In this document: piece by piece, positions 1-8,278 of the stretch
Numbering within the stretch: position 1 is the stretch's first letter
How the letters are laid out: every line of letters starts with the position of its first letter
NCBI GenBank assembly: GCA_003427395.1
Contig: BFEA01000195.1
Coordinates: 1,556,468-1,584,322 of the forward strand
DNA from: Chara braunii
Lineage: Eukaryota; Streptophyta; Charophyceae; Charales; Characeae
Direction: 5' to 3'
Length of the DNA: 27,855 nt
The notes under the pieces: generated by a model
The model's input: the letters and a program-made list of their open reading frames with translations, nothing else
The model's database searches: none
What the model was told of the DNA's origin: nothing
Program-made: the position numbers and the translations under genes

Positions 1-51
1 GCCGTATATACGGCCGCCCTCCGAGGTCGACCCCGCGGACGCGTCCGCGGG
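1..51. repeat. Two perfect short palindromes at window start
   Basis: Positions 1-14 (GCCGTATATACGGC) and 32-51 (CCCGCGGACGCGTCCGCGGG) each equal their own reverse complement. The second has 10-bp arms and no loop and contains SacII and MluI sites. No gene lies next to them. They could be a natural cruciform-prone sequence or a cloning or assembly remnant at a fragment end. Confidence 0.8.
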
Positions 52-834
52 TGTTTCGTAGCCTTAGTGTGGCCAGCGCTCAGGACCATTGCCCTACCAA
101 CNGGGAGGCAACTTGGACCGAACAGCAGTGATAGGCACCAGGGCTGATAGATTGCCCAGCNCTGGTGGAAGAGGAATCNGACGAACCTTGTCGNACGGGA
201 ACTTCGGACGCCAGGCCCAGACAATGAACTACAGGCCCCATATATAGCCACCAGACAGTTCTATCAGAANNTAAGTAGGAACTGCACCCAATGNCACCCT
301 ATCCANCCTACCTGAACCTACTGCAGGCACTAGACCCCACCAGTGACTACCTCCCCAGTCTTTTTTTTGTGTGNATGTTCTGTGCATCTATGTAGACAGT
401 ATCATGTGTGGAAACTTATGTATGTAACCCATAGGCTATATATAATTCGCAAGCTATGTGTGTNTGNCCGAAAGCTATGTGTACTCTGTGAATCATGTGT
501 GTATATCCAGGAGAGACCGGGGCAAGCTGGACAAGGACCCCCCCCGAGGACAGAACCAAGCTCGAACCTGTAACCTTGTAACATGTAATCCAAGACTCTA
601 CTGTATGAGCAACTACCCGAAATGGAACGAAAGTGTGATATGCCAGACTGGGGAGAACATCAGAACACCCGAGACCAACACCNCAAGCAAACCCTGTGAA
701 ACNCACAACCAACATACAACATCGTGGACTNCCCTTGGGTGGTGCGCAGGCAGTGTCTGTAATAGTACAATGCGTCAGCCCAAGGGGATGTGTGTCCAGG
801 GATGCGTCAACATAACGCCCTGCCGGTGTCCATG
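52..834. other. Non-coding stretch, no recognisable gene
   Basis: Several n calls fall here. Short open frames exist on both strands, but their translations show no domain, are low in hydrophobic periodicity and contain unknown residues. A short motif close to AAGCTATGTGT recurs near 450 and 473. I see no RNA gene, long repeat or coding region. Confidence 0.6.
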
Positions 835-919
835 CGCAAGGCTGCGGGGTTTTGAACCCGCANCCTTATACCACAATGCGCATTTCCAACCTGTGCTCTA
901 ACCACTGAGCTACATCAAC
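835..919 (-). pseudogene. tRNA-derived sequence (degenerate tRNA or SINE head)
   Basis: Read on the minus strand from 919, the sequence gives a seven-base lead, then TA, then a clean D-arm (GCTC, loop AGTGGTTA, GAGC) that matches the pol III A box. At 862-843 there is a T-arm with a 6-bp stem and a TTCAAAAC loop, matching the B box. The anticodon arm does not fold canonically: CACA/TGTG encloses a long loop. The acceptor 3' side does not pair with GTTGATG. It is therefore not a working tRNA as written. Known SINEs are built this way, with an A/B-box head and an unrelated body; no A-rich tail is visible, so SINE status is inference. Confidence 0.5.
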
Positions 920-1194
920 TGAAGCCCAAGCTGCCAGCCCAATGATAAGACCACAAAAACCGAGTATCCAGGTGTACGCAAATAATACAATAACCGGGGT
1001 CGCCATGGCATAGTGCAGCTCCGTTTTATTCTTTGCTTTCCGCTCGGAGATACCGCTTAGGGCATATTCGCCATTCTATTGCAGGATGCATCACCAAAAT
1101 AATGCAGCCCCCTCCATTAGTGGGCTCTTGCACTCACCAAGGGACGGATGACGGGTCCGAAGTCGGGGGGAAGTTATCGAACTGACTGACCCGG
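920..1194. other. Non-coding spacer
   Basis: I see no coding region. At 1060 the sequence GGGCATATTCGC follows TTA and resembles the terminal repeat of the MITE-like elements at 1395 and 6561, but no partner end with TTA is present. Confidence 0.4.
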
Positions 1195-1305
1195 CCTACC
1201 TTCTTCCCCCGAATACAACGTACCGTCATTAAAGCTGTATTAGACGAAAAAAGAGCCAAAAACAGCTATAATGACCGTACGTTGTATTGAGGGGAAGAAG
1301 GTAGG
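1195..1305. repeat. 111-bp foldback element with about 46-bp inverted arms
   Basis: The left arm (1195-1240, beginning CCTACCTTCTTCCCC) is matched by the reverse complement of the right arm (1260-1305) with about five mismatches. Only about 19 bases form the loop. A transcript of either strand would fold into one long hairpin. This suits a MITE or foldback element, or a small-RNA precursor. No clear target-site duplication is visible: left flank GACCCGG, right flank TAATTCA. Confidence 0.85.
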
Positions 1306-1394
1306 TAATTCAGAATTGCAGCGTCTTAGTCATCTGCCAACATGGAGTTCGAACTCGGGTTCGCATTTCAACAGTTCAGCCGTGGACCGACTGA

Positions 1395-1515
1395 GGGCAT
1401 ACTCGCACAAAGACTATCCTGGATCTACATGAGCACTTCTCCAACCCAGCCTCGATGCACCAGGCTCCACTTACGTCCAAAGGGAAATGGAAAGAGTTCC
1501 AGTGTGAGTATGCCC
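1395..1515. mobile_element. 121-bp MITE-like element, TGA target duplication
   Basis: The left end GGGCATACTCGCAC (1395-1408) and the reverse complement of the right end, GGGCATACTCACAC, form a 14-bp terminal inverted repeat with one mismatch. TGA flanks both sides (1392-1394 and 1516-1518). The same terminal core recurs on the 995-bp element at 6561-7555. Three-base duplications and GGG-starting termini are known for PIF/Harbinger and, for the duplication length, CACTA elements; assignment to a superfamily is inference. There is no coding capacity inside. A neighbouring sequence (1340-1394, minus strand) resembles a worn tRNA-derived sequence. Confidence 0.6.
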
Positions 1516-1652
1516 TGAGCTATAGGGGCCAGTCGGAGGCGGAAGTACTTTGTTCGGAGGAAGAGGAGCGTAGGACGCACACTGGGAGTCGGAGAGGATA
1601 TGAAGAGCGGGTGAGAGGGCTGTTCAGCAGGCGGGTCGAGAGCAGTTGAGAC

Positions 1653-1732
1653 TCGAGAGCGGTGGGGTAGAGGACAGTGTCCACAGTCGACAGCAGTCGA
1701 GAGCGGTGCGGTAGAGGGCAGTGTCCACAGTC
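1653..1732. repeat. 44-bp tandem duplication upstream of the transporter gene
   Basis: TCGAGAGCGGTG starts at 1653 and again at 1697. The second copy matches the first over about 36 bases with two mismatches. It lies about 380 bp before the transporter ATG, so it is in the promoter or 5' UTR region. No function is evident. Confidence 0.75.
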
Positions 1733-2112
1733 TGATGTTGTATTGCCCCTTTGGGAAACTGCACGAAGGCTTTGAGGAAGGACTCTAGCCATGATCACGG
1801 TCAGGTACGTCCTGGAGAGTGCTCGTGCAAGTATGCATAATTCATATGCTTGAGGTGTGTCCAACGGCTGCTCCCACGGCTTCTGTGTTGTGGTTGGCGG
1901 GGGGCGTGAGTGTTGTACCTACAACGAACCGGTCACTACGTTAACACGCAGGACGACGGCAGGAAGGCAGGGCAGCAGGCGGCATAGAGCTAGGTAGGGA
2001 GAGACAGAAAGAGGAGAGAGTAGGAGGCGGTGCATCGAGCAGTAGGAGCGGAGTGAGGGCGTTGGTTGAACCGGCGTAGCAGGGCGTAGTAGGCGCTTGG
2101 CAGGGAGTCGCC

Positions 2113-3750
2113 ATGGCGGCCGAGTTTGCATTGGACCATATGTACCACTGGATCTACATCCTGGCGATCATCGTCTCGTTCTTGATGGCATGGGGAATCG
2201 GTGCCAATGATGTGGCCAACTCATTCGGGACATCCGTGGGGTCGGGCGCCATCACCATGAAGCAGGCAGTGGTGATTGCGTGGGTGTTTGAGTTCTGCGG
2301 GGCTTTCTTCATGGGAGGCCGCGTGGCCGATACGATGAAGGGCGGCATAGTGGACCCGAAGATCTTTNTGATCCCGGACGGTAAGTTTGACAAAGCCGGC
2401 GCTGCGTTGCTCATGTGGGGCATGTTCATCGCGATCGCGGTTGCCGCCGTGTGGATCGTCCTCGCCACCTTCTACGGCATGCCCATCTCCACCACACACT
2501 CCATCATCGGCTCCTTCATTGGCTTCAGCATGGTGGCCAGGGGAGCGAACTCTGTCTTCTGGTACAAGGAGGACCCGACGAGCGATCTGAAGGTCGGGGG
2601 ATTCGCTGCCATCGTCGTGTCATGGGTGCTGACGCCCCTTATTGCCGGCATGGCCTCCGTCGTCCTCTTCACTTTCACGAAAATAGTCATTCTCCGNCCG
2701 CAGAACTCGGAACGGAGGACGCTGATCGCTATGCCCATCTACTACGGCCTGACCGCCTTCATCATTACCTTCTTCATCGTGTACAAGGGGTCGGCCCGGC
2801 TGAAGCTGAGCGACATCGGCAACGGGAAGGCCACCTGGATCGCCATAGTCGTNGCCGTCGGGGTCGCCTCCCTGGCCGCCCTGATCGGCATTCCTCTTGC
2901 NAAGAGGAGACTGGCAAATCTGGAGNATCGCAAGCAGCACAAGGCGGAGCAGAAGGCGCGAGACAGGGCTCTCATTGCGCAGGTTGCAGGNGGCGGTGCC
3001 AAGGAGTGCGACGAGGAGAAGGGTGAGCAGGGATGCAAGGCGCCGGCAAGCAGAGTCGAGGAGGACGGCGCAGGGNCGTNGATGACGNCATGGCAGCGTG
3101 TCAAGGCGTGGTACCTGNTGGTGGAGAGCAAGACAATCTCGCATGACCTGGAATTCACCGAGCACACGCTGGATCTGCACTCNCGCGCCGAGATGTTCGA
3201 CGAAAGGTCTGAGGAGCTCTTCAGCTTCCTGCAGGTGCTCACTGCCTGCGCCGCAGCCTTCGCCCACGGCAGCAACGACACGGCCAACGCAATCGGCCCT
3301 CTCTCCGCCGTCCAGAACATCTACCAGGGAGACGCAGTGAAGTTCGACGACAAGAAGGGGAAGCTCACGCTCCCCAAGCTGGAGGTGGAATCGTGGCAAC
3401 TGGCCATGGGGGGTTTTGCACTCGGTCTCGGCTTCGCCGTCTGGGGATGGAGGATGGTGCGCAACCTGGGCGGCGCCGTGACGAAGATGACGCCGTCGCG
3501 AGGTTTCACGGCGGAGCTGTGCGCTGCCATGACCGTGGTCGTTGCCAGCCGCTTCGGTATGCCGATCTCCACCACGCAGACGCTGGTGGGGGCGACCATC
3601 GGGGTCGGCGCTTCCGACGACTGGAGGAACGTCGACTGGTGGCTCTTCTGGAAGTTCGTTATGTCCTGGGTTATGACCATCCTCTTTGCCGGATTTGTTA
3701 CTGCGGCCGTCTTCTCCTTCACCGTCTTCTCGCCGTCCGTGCAAGTCTAG
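2113..3750 (+). CDS. Pho89/PiT-family phosphate:Na+ symporter
   Basis: This gene encodes a 545-residue membrane protein expected to import inorganic phosphate with a cation, usually Na+, at the plasma membrane. Both PHO4-family signatures are visible as an inverted internal repeat: GANDVAN at residues 30-36 with GMPISTTH at 122-129, and GSNDTAN at 386-392 with GMPISTTQ at 482-489. Asp33 and Asp389 and the acidic residues Glu60 and Glu468 fall where animal PiT proteins have essential charges. Hydrophobic segments occupy about 13-265 and 370-540. A charged hydrophilic loop (about 270-365) separates the halves, as in PiT proteins. The length fits algal and fungal members. The ATG at 2113 sits in a good eukaryotic context (GTCGCCATGG), and the frame runs without an intron to TAG. 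About ten codons contain n. Na+ rather than H+ coupling is inferred from the family, not shown. Confidence 0.93.
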   Translation: MAAEFALDHMYHWIYILAIIVSFLMAWGIGANDVANSFGTSVGSGAITMKQAVVIAWVFEFCGAFFMGGRVADTMKGGIVDPKIFXIPDGKFDKAGAALLMWGMFIAIAVAAVWIVLATFYGMPISTTHSIIGSFIGFSMVARGANSVFWYKEDPTSDLKVGGFAAIVVSWVLTPLIAGMASVVLFTFTKIVILXPQNSERRTLIAMPIYYGLTAFIITFFIVYKGSARLKLSDIGNGKATWIAIVXAVGVASLAALIGIPLXKRRLANLEXRKQHKAEQKARDRALIAQVAXGGAKECDEEKGEQGCKAPASRVEEDGAGXXMTXWQRVKAWYLXVESKTISHDLEFTEHTLDLHXRAEMFDERSEELFSFLQVLTACAAAFAHGSNDTANAIGPLSAVQNIYQGDAVKFDDKKGKLTLPKLEVESWQLAMGGFALGLGFAVWGWRMVRNLGGAVTKMTPSRGFTAELCAAMTVVVASRFGMPISTTQTLVGATIGVGASDDWRNVDWWLFWKFVMSWVMTILFAGFVTAAVFSFTVFSPSVQV

Positions 3751-4626
3751 TGAAATCGTCGACATCATGGACTGGAGTCGACCGCACCGCCCCTCCCACC
3801 CGCAGAACTAAACACAGCAGAGGGGATGGCCAACGCTATTCCTTTTTCTTCTTCGCATTTTTTCCCGTGGACACTAGGAGAGCCTCAGCTACACCCACAT
3901 TCTGCGTCATCTTCATCCCTTCATCGACATCGCCATCCCGACTGCAGCGGTAAAAAAAATCGTGGGGGAGGGGGGGGGAAGCAAGCACAGACGGGTGGAC
4001 ATCGGGAGGGCAAGAGGATTGGCCGACGTCTGGCCTGTCGGCCGAGCCGTTTGAAGCCGTGAAGTAGCCATGCCAGGTCCCATGGACGTTACGGAGGGCT
4101 GCAGTATCAGATCGTGTCCTGGCTCGGTTGGAAGCGGTCTCCACTGAATGTTTCCTTCTGATGGACGAGGTCAAGCGGAGATGGGCCTGAGAAAGAATTC
4201 GTCTCCATCGGTTCTCCTCCAGCGCCTCCGCATCGCCTCCGTTNGCCTCCGTTTGCTTTTGCTTTGCGTCCAGGACTTCCTACGATGGCGTTCACTTGGT
4301 TGCAAACGGATGCAGCTAGCGAACGCTGAGCCCCAGGTAGCAGTTGGTTACCAGTGTGCGATTGATTTCCGGGCGGTCGTGCGGGGTCGGATCACGGTGC
4401 CAGAGAGGCGCCAGAAGAGCAGGAGGCGACGCGCATGTCGTTCTGTTCTCATCCATCACTATGCGGCCGAAGGAACGCNCGGTTGCTGCCATACTAGGAG
4501 CCATACTTCATACGAGCTTCCTGAGGAACCGTGGGGATGGAAAGGGAGCAAGATGAGTAGTAGTACCAGTAGTCCACACAAGGGTAAGGAACGGCAGCAG
4601 CAGAGGTGGTGTTAGAAGAGAGAGGA
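3751..4626. other. 3' flank of the transporter gene; no further gene seen
   Basis: The first few hundred bases are probably 3' UTR, with T-rich and A/G-rich tracts near 3840-3860 and 3950-3980. I do not see a convincing polyadenylation signal. The open frames here show no domain and overlap on both strands. The end grades into the AGT array. Confidence 0.5.
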
Positions 4627-4646
4627 CTAGTAGTAGGAGCAGTAGC

Positions 4647-4687
<41 letters not shown>

Positions 4688-4774
4688 CAGTAGTAGTAGT
4701 AGTAGTAGTAGCAGTAGTAGTAGTAGTAGTAGTAGCAGTAGTAGTAGTAGTAGAAGTAGTAGTAGTAGTAGTAA

Positions 4775-4813
<39 letters not shown>

Positions 4814-4985
4814 CAGCAGCAGCAGCTGTAGTAGTGGTACTATAGTAGGCGTAGTAGCGGAAGCAGTAGTAAAAGGAGTAGTCGACGTAGCACTAGTAGT
4901 AGCAGTAGTGCTAGTAGCAGCCGAAGTCGTGCTACTACTACTCGTAGTAGTAGCAGTAGTAGTAGTAGTAGTAGTAGTAGTGGAA
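4627..4985. repeat. AGT/ACT trinucleotide microsatellite, about 360 bp
   Basis: Long runs of AGT units are interrupted by AGC, AGA and AAT variants. The run is densest at 4640-4820 and 4955-4982. The polyvaline and polyleucine open frames on either strand are products of the repeat and not genes. Confidence 0.95.
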
Positions 4986-5395
4986 GTACTGGTATTAGTT
5001 GTAGAGGTAAGTAGCAGCCGCAGTCCTCTTTGGCATCCAGGTACTGCGATTCCGCTCTTAGTATTCGAAAAATTGAATTGGATTCGGCCGTGCCGTTTTA
5101 AGCTTTTAATCAAGCAGTGTATAGAATTCGCTCCTCCTTCCTTACTGCATGGATAATAAGCGACCGGCCGTGGGTCATGTCTCCGTTCTGCGGATGGTCA
5201 GTCTCTCTCCGTGCGTAGTTGCTACGGACACGAAGACATTGAAGGTGCACGAACAGCAAGTGTACACGGAACTACATCGGTATCGATGAATGCGTGACCT
5301 CAGCGGAAAAGAGGAGATATGTGCAGGCAACGTTCACCCACATGCGTATGCAGTAAGTACAACAGAGGACGACCGGTGTGTGTTTGTGAAGGGAT

Positions 5396-5543
5396 AGCGA
5401 GAGCGAGAGCGAGCGAGCGAGAGAGAGAGCGAGAGAGCGAGAGAGCGAGAGCGAGAGCGAGAGAGCGAGCGAGCGAGAGAGAGAGCGAGCGAGCGAGAGC
5501 GAGAGCGAGAGCGAGAGCGAGAGAGCGAGCGAGCGAGCGAGCG

Positions 5544-5590
<47 letters not shown>
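5396..5590. repeat. GAGC/GAGA microsatellite
   Basis: About 195 bp of mixed GAGC and GAGA units end in a pure GA run (5548-5590). The Arg/Glu/Ala and Ser/Leu open frames through it are artefacts of the repeat. Confidence 0.95.
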
Positions 5591-5591
<1 letters not shown>

Positions 5592-5880
5592 GCTAGACGA
5601 GAGTAGGTGGATCTTCCCGATTCTTCATGGCTCATTTGATTATGCGCGCAATAATGGCCGGCAGGAGGAGGCGATGGACGACACCTGTGCGGGTGCCGAT
5701 CTAGATTCCGATTCCTTCAGCTAAAAGTGCAATTTTGTATTGTATCATTATTACATGATTCTGAATTTTTTATTATTATACTTTACTGCCGCCAATAGCT
5801 CATGGCGCTTTTAGCAGAAACACGTGAGGCGGTTTGCCAGGATGCCTGCAAGGGACAGTAGCTGTGACGCCGTGCGCCAA
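5591..5880. other. Non-coding spacer
   Basis: Ordinary single-copy-looking sequence with an AT-rich part near 5735-5785. I see no gene, RNA or inverted repeat. Confidence 0.5.
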
Positions 5881-5910
5881 GCGCACACACACACACACAC
5901 AGAGCGAGCG

Positions 5911-5956
<46 letters not shown>
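5881..5956. repeat. Compound CA - GAGC - GA microsatellite
   Basis: About 20 bp of CA repeat is followed by GAGCGAGC units and about 40 bp of pure GA. It resembles the larger array at 5396 and may share its origin. Confidence 0.95.
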
Positions 5957-5957
<1 letters not shown>

Positions 5958-6557
5958 CAGGAGCTGAGTCGGGCTGTTTTTCTTGCATCACTAAGCAAGG
6001 GCGTTCACAAAGAGATTTTCGTTTTCACAAGGGCTTACATGAATTGTTCTTTCGCTATTTTGAGAAGGCAAGGTTACACTATCAAGCCACAACTACGGCG
6101 ACTTGGTACTGCGGTAATCACTGTCCTCAGTGTCCTGCTTCTCTCTCTTTTCTCCTCGACCTCTCTAAGTTTTCTCTCTATCCCTTGTCATCTTGTTCAG
6201 TGTGTCTTGGCCGAGGTGATTTTGTCCTGAAAACTACATGAATAAGTCCAGATATCATCGTCACAATGGTTATGGGTGTCTGTCTGTGATCATGCCTGAT
6301 TTCTTCGTTACTCGATTCGTCTTCTTAGCCCTTTATCCTCCTCCTCATCTGTCAATCCATGTTGCAGTGATGACGAATGTCACAATGTCATTCACTACTG
6401 CAGCAACATGCATTGGAATGTCCGAGTCAGTCGGACACTCATAATGGCTATGGATGTAATGAGTCTGTCGGATCATGGTGCGGCGACGAGAGTTTGGGTG
6501 CTTGGGTGAGTCTGTCGGGTTGTGCAGCGATGAGAGGTCGGTAGTTTCTGTGCAGTC
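5957..6557. other. Non-coding stretch before the 995-bp element
   Basis: There is no gene I can support. A small hairpin (GTCCGA / TCGGAC, near 6420-6436) and two copies of GAGTCTGTCGG (near 6460 and 6505) are the only structures noticed. Confidence 0.5.
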
Positions 6558-6680
6558 TCAGGGCATACTCACACTGGTAGCAAAAATCACAAAAATCAAA
6601 GAATTCGCGACAGTACGGGGTCACGCTACGCCGGCACACAAATGTAGCAAATGTGTAGGCAAATCCCTCCAGACTGCCTG

Positions 6681-6767
6681 GCCGCGGGGGTATGCAATTT
6701 GCATGTTTGGCCGAGGGGGGTATGCAATTTGCATGCCTGGCCGCGAGGGTATGCAATTTGCATGCTC
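6681..6767. repeat. 29-30 bp tandem repeat with TATGCAATTTGCATG core
   Basis: The core TATGCAATTTGCATG occurs at 6691, 6721 and 6750. The copies are separated by a GGCCGMGRGGG-like spacer. The core holds a near palindrome (ATGCAAtTTGCAT) that contains an octamer-like ATTTGCAT. It lies inside the 995-bp element. Confidence 0.9.
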
Positions 6768-6927
6768 CTCACGATGCCGACGCAAATGCAAATTCGCCTT
6801 CACAAGACTTTCGGAGAAAAAAGGGATGGAAACAACGTCGGCGGCACATGAACCGATTCAAATTTCAAATCAGTTCAATCAATGGGTTCGATCGATTGAT
6901 AGAATTGATCGGCACAGTGTCACACAG

Positions 6928-6928
<1 letters not shown>

Positions 6929-6968
<40 letters not shown>

Positions 6969-7009
6969 ATCCATTCAATCAATCTATAGAACCGACTGAT
7001 TGAACCATT

Positions 7010-7061
<52 letters not shown>

Positions 7062-7072
7062 GTGTGCGTGTG

Positions 7073-7106
<34 letters not shown>
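6929..7106. repeat. Facing AC and GT microsatellites forming an inverted repeat
   Basis: An AC run (6929-6965) and a longer GT run (7012-7106) flank a short centre in which TTCAATCA and TGATTGAA are also inverted. The whole can pair as one long hairpin or cruciform. It lies inside the 995-bp element. Confidence 0.9.
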
Positions 7107-7170
7107 ATATTCACTATACACTCAAAAAAAGCATGACTGTGCCAGATTGTTTGCCGGACTACTCATCCGG

Positions 7171-7172
<2 letters not shown>

Positions 7173-7235
<63 letters not shown>

Positions 7236-7281
7236 ACGCAAGCGCAAATCCGTGAGGGAGTATCTGCGCGCTGCAGGCGAG

Positions 7282-7310
<29 letters not shown>
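7173..7310. repeat. Second GT then AC microsatellite pair
   Basis: A GT run of about 60 bp (7174-7233) is followed by an AC run (7282-7309), again in facing orientation around a 48-bp centre. The Val/Cys and Thr/His open frames here are repeat artefacts. Confidence 0.9.
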
Positions 7311-7313
<3 letters not shown>

Positions 7314-7896
7314 GACTCGCTTGCAGGTAAGTCTTTTATGTTTTCGTTGTCTTTTTTTCTTTTTTCTTTTTTTTCTTGGGGGTGCCCATGCCCCTTCCCT
7401 CCCCTCCACGACCCCCCCTTGCCACCCTTCCCCTTTTCCTCCCACCCCACCCCCCTCGCCGTGTTTTGAGGTAGCCACAAACGCGTTTGTTCAACGCGAA
7501 TTCCATGAACACGGGGTTACACAGGGTCACATTTATTACCAGTGTGAGTATGCCCTCAGTCCAAATGGTGGTATGCAACGCTGCTCGCGTGGTGGTACGG
7601 GTTTCGTCATCTCTTTTATCTTTTCTGTCGCCTCTGTATGGACCTCTCCAAAACCGATGTCGAAACGACAAACAACAAACGCATCTTCCCGAGGAGAAGG
7701 GCAAGTTGCATTGGTTACTATGAATAGCAAAAAATAGTAACGGATGCATTTTACCACCTTCTGCAGCAGATGCATTCGCTCTCTTTTTAAATAAAAATTG
7801 CAGTGACCCTGTAGTGAAGACTCCATCTATATTAGTGGGGAGCAGCACCTGCTGGAAACCAGGTCACGCGTCCCTCCATCATTTTTCGACAGTTTT

Positions 7897-8278
7897 ATAA
7901 AAGATTTCTTTTCTTTTCTTTTTTGTTTTAAATCAGAAGCGCGGGCCCAGTGCCCGAGGCTTATATTGTCAAACAGGAAAAATGAGGCCGGACTCCTCAC
8001 AGTCTGCCCGGACGAGGAGCCGTCTGGGAGCGTTACCCAGTTTCGCTTACAGGGCGGAGCCCTGCAGAGGACCAACCCCCTGATGAGACGGATGTAAACA
8101 CATGGTGGGAGAACTTCAACTTAAACATGCGATCCCGAGCTAATCCGTAGGTAAGTAACCACCCTACACCGGGCGGTTGGAACTTAGAACAGTTCCCCAA
8201 CGGGGTGGCACTCCCTCCTGCCCTATTTCCCCAACGACTTCCCTCCTACTGTGGCGATAGAACCGAGTGCCCAGGTAT
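7897..8278 (-). other. LINE 3' UTR and A-rich tail
   Basis: This follows the last readable LINE coding segment. It ends on the minus strand with mixed A/G/A runs (complement of the T-rich 7897-7930), as expected for target-primed reverse transcription. A GC-rich stem (GCGGGCCCAGTGCCCG region, near 7940) precedes the tail. There is no gene. Confidence 0.6.

Larger units (their letters stand above)
6561..7555. mobile_element. 995-bp non-autonomous DNA element, TCA target duplication
   Basis: A 19-bp perfect terminal inverted repeat (GGGCATACTCACACTGGTA) starts at 6561 and ends, inverted, at 7555. TCA flanks both sides (6558-6560 and 7556-7558). Further in, both ends share GAATTCGCG in inverted positions and related CACG/GTGACC stretches, so homology of the ends extends about 60 bp. 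The interior has no transposase-like reading frame. It holds a 30-bp tandem repeat, long AC and GT tracts and a T/C-rich tract (7340-7460). The shared termini with the element at 1395-1515 define a family; PIF/Harbinger affinity is suggested by the 3-bp duplication and GGG ends only. Confidence 0.65.

Noticed and set aside
1057-1072. Third copy of the GGGCATA terminus after TTA
   Set aside because: Only 11 of 12 bases match and no inverted partner with TTA was found, so it cannot be called an element end.
1340-1398. Second tRNA-like sequence on the minus strand
   Set aside because: Shares blocks with the one at 835-919, but the arms do not fold and the A box has an insertion; too weak for a feature.
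2154-3768. Long minus-strand and other-frame open stretches, including 382 codons at 3768-2620
   Set aside because: They shadow the GC-rich transporter gene, which has clear family motifs; the shadows have none.
4606-5113. Long polyvaline / polyleucine and Thr/Ser-rich open frames on both strands
   Set aside because: They are direct translations of the AGT trinucleotide array and have no other content.
5300-5998. Arg/Glu and Ser/Leu repeat frames
   Set aside because: Products of GAGC/GAGA microsatellites, open on both strands at once.
7016-7480. Val/Cys and Thr/His repeat frames
   Set aside because: Products of GT/AC microsatellites.
8076-8100. CTGATGAGACGG as a hammerhead ribozyme core
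   Set aside because: No GAAA core element or pairing stems follow.
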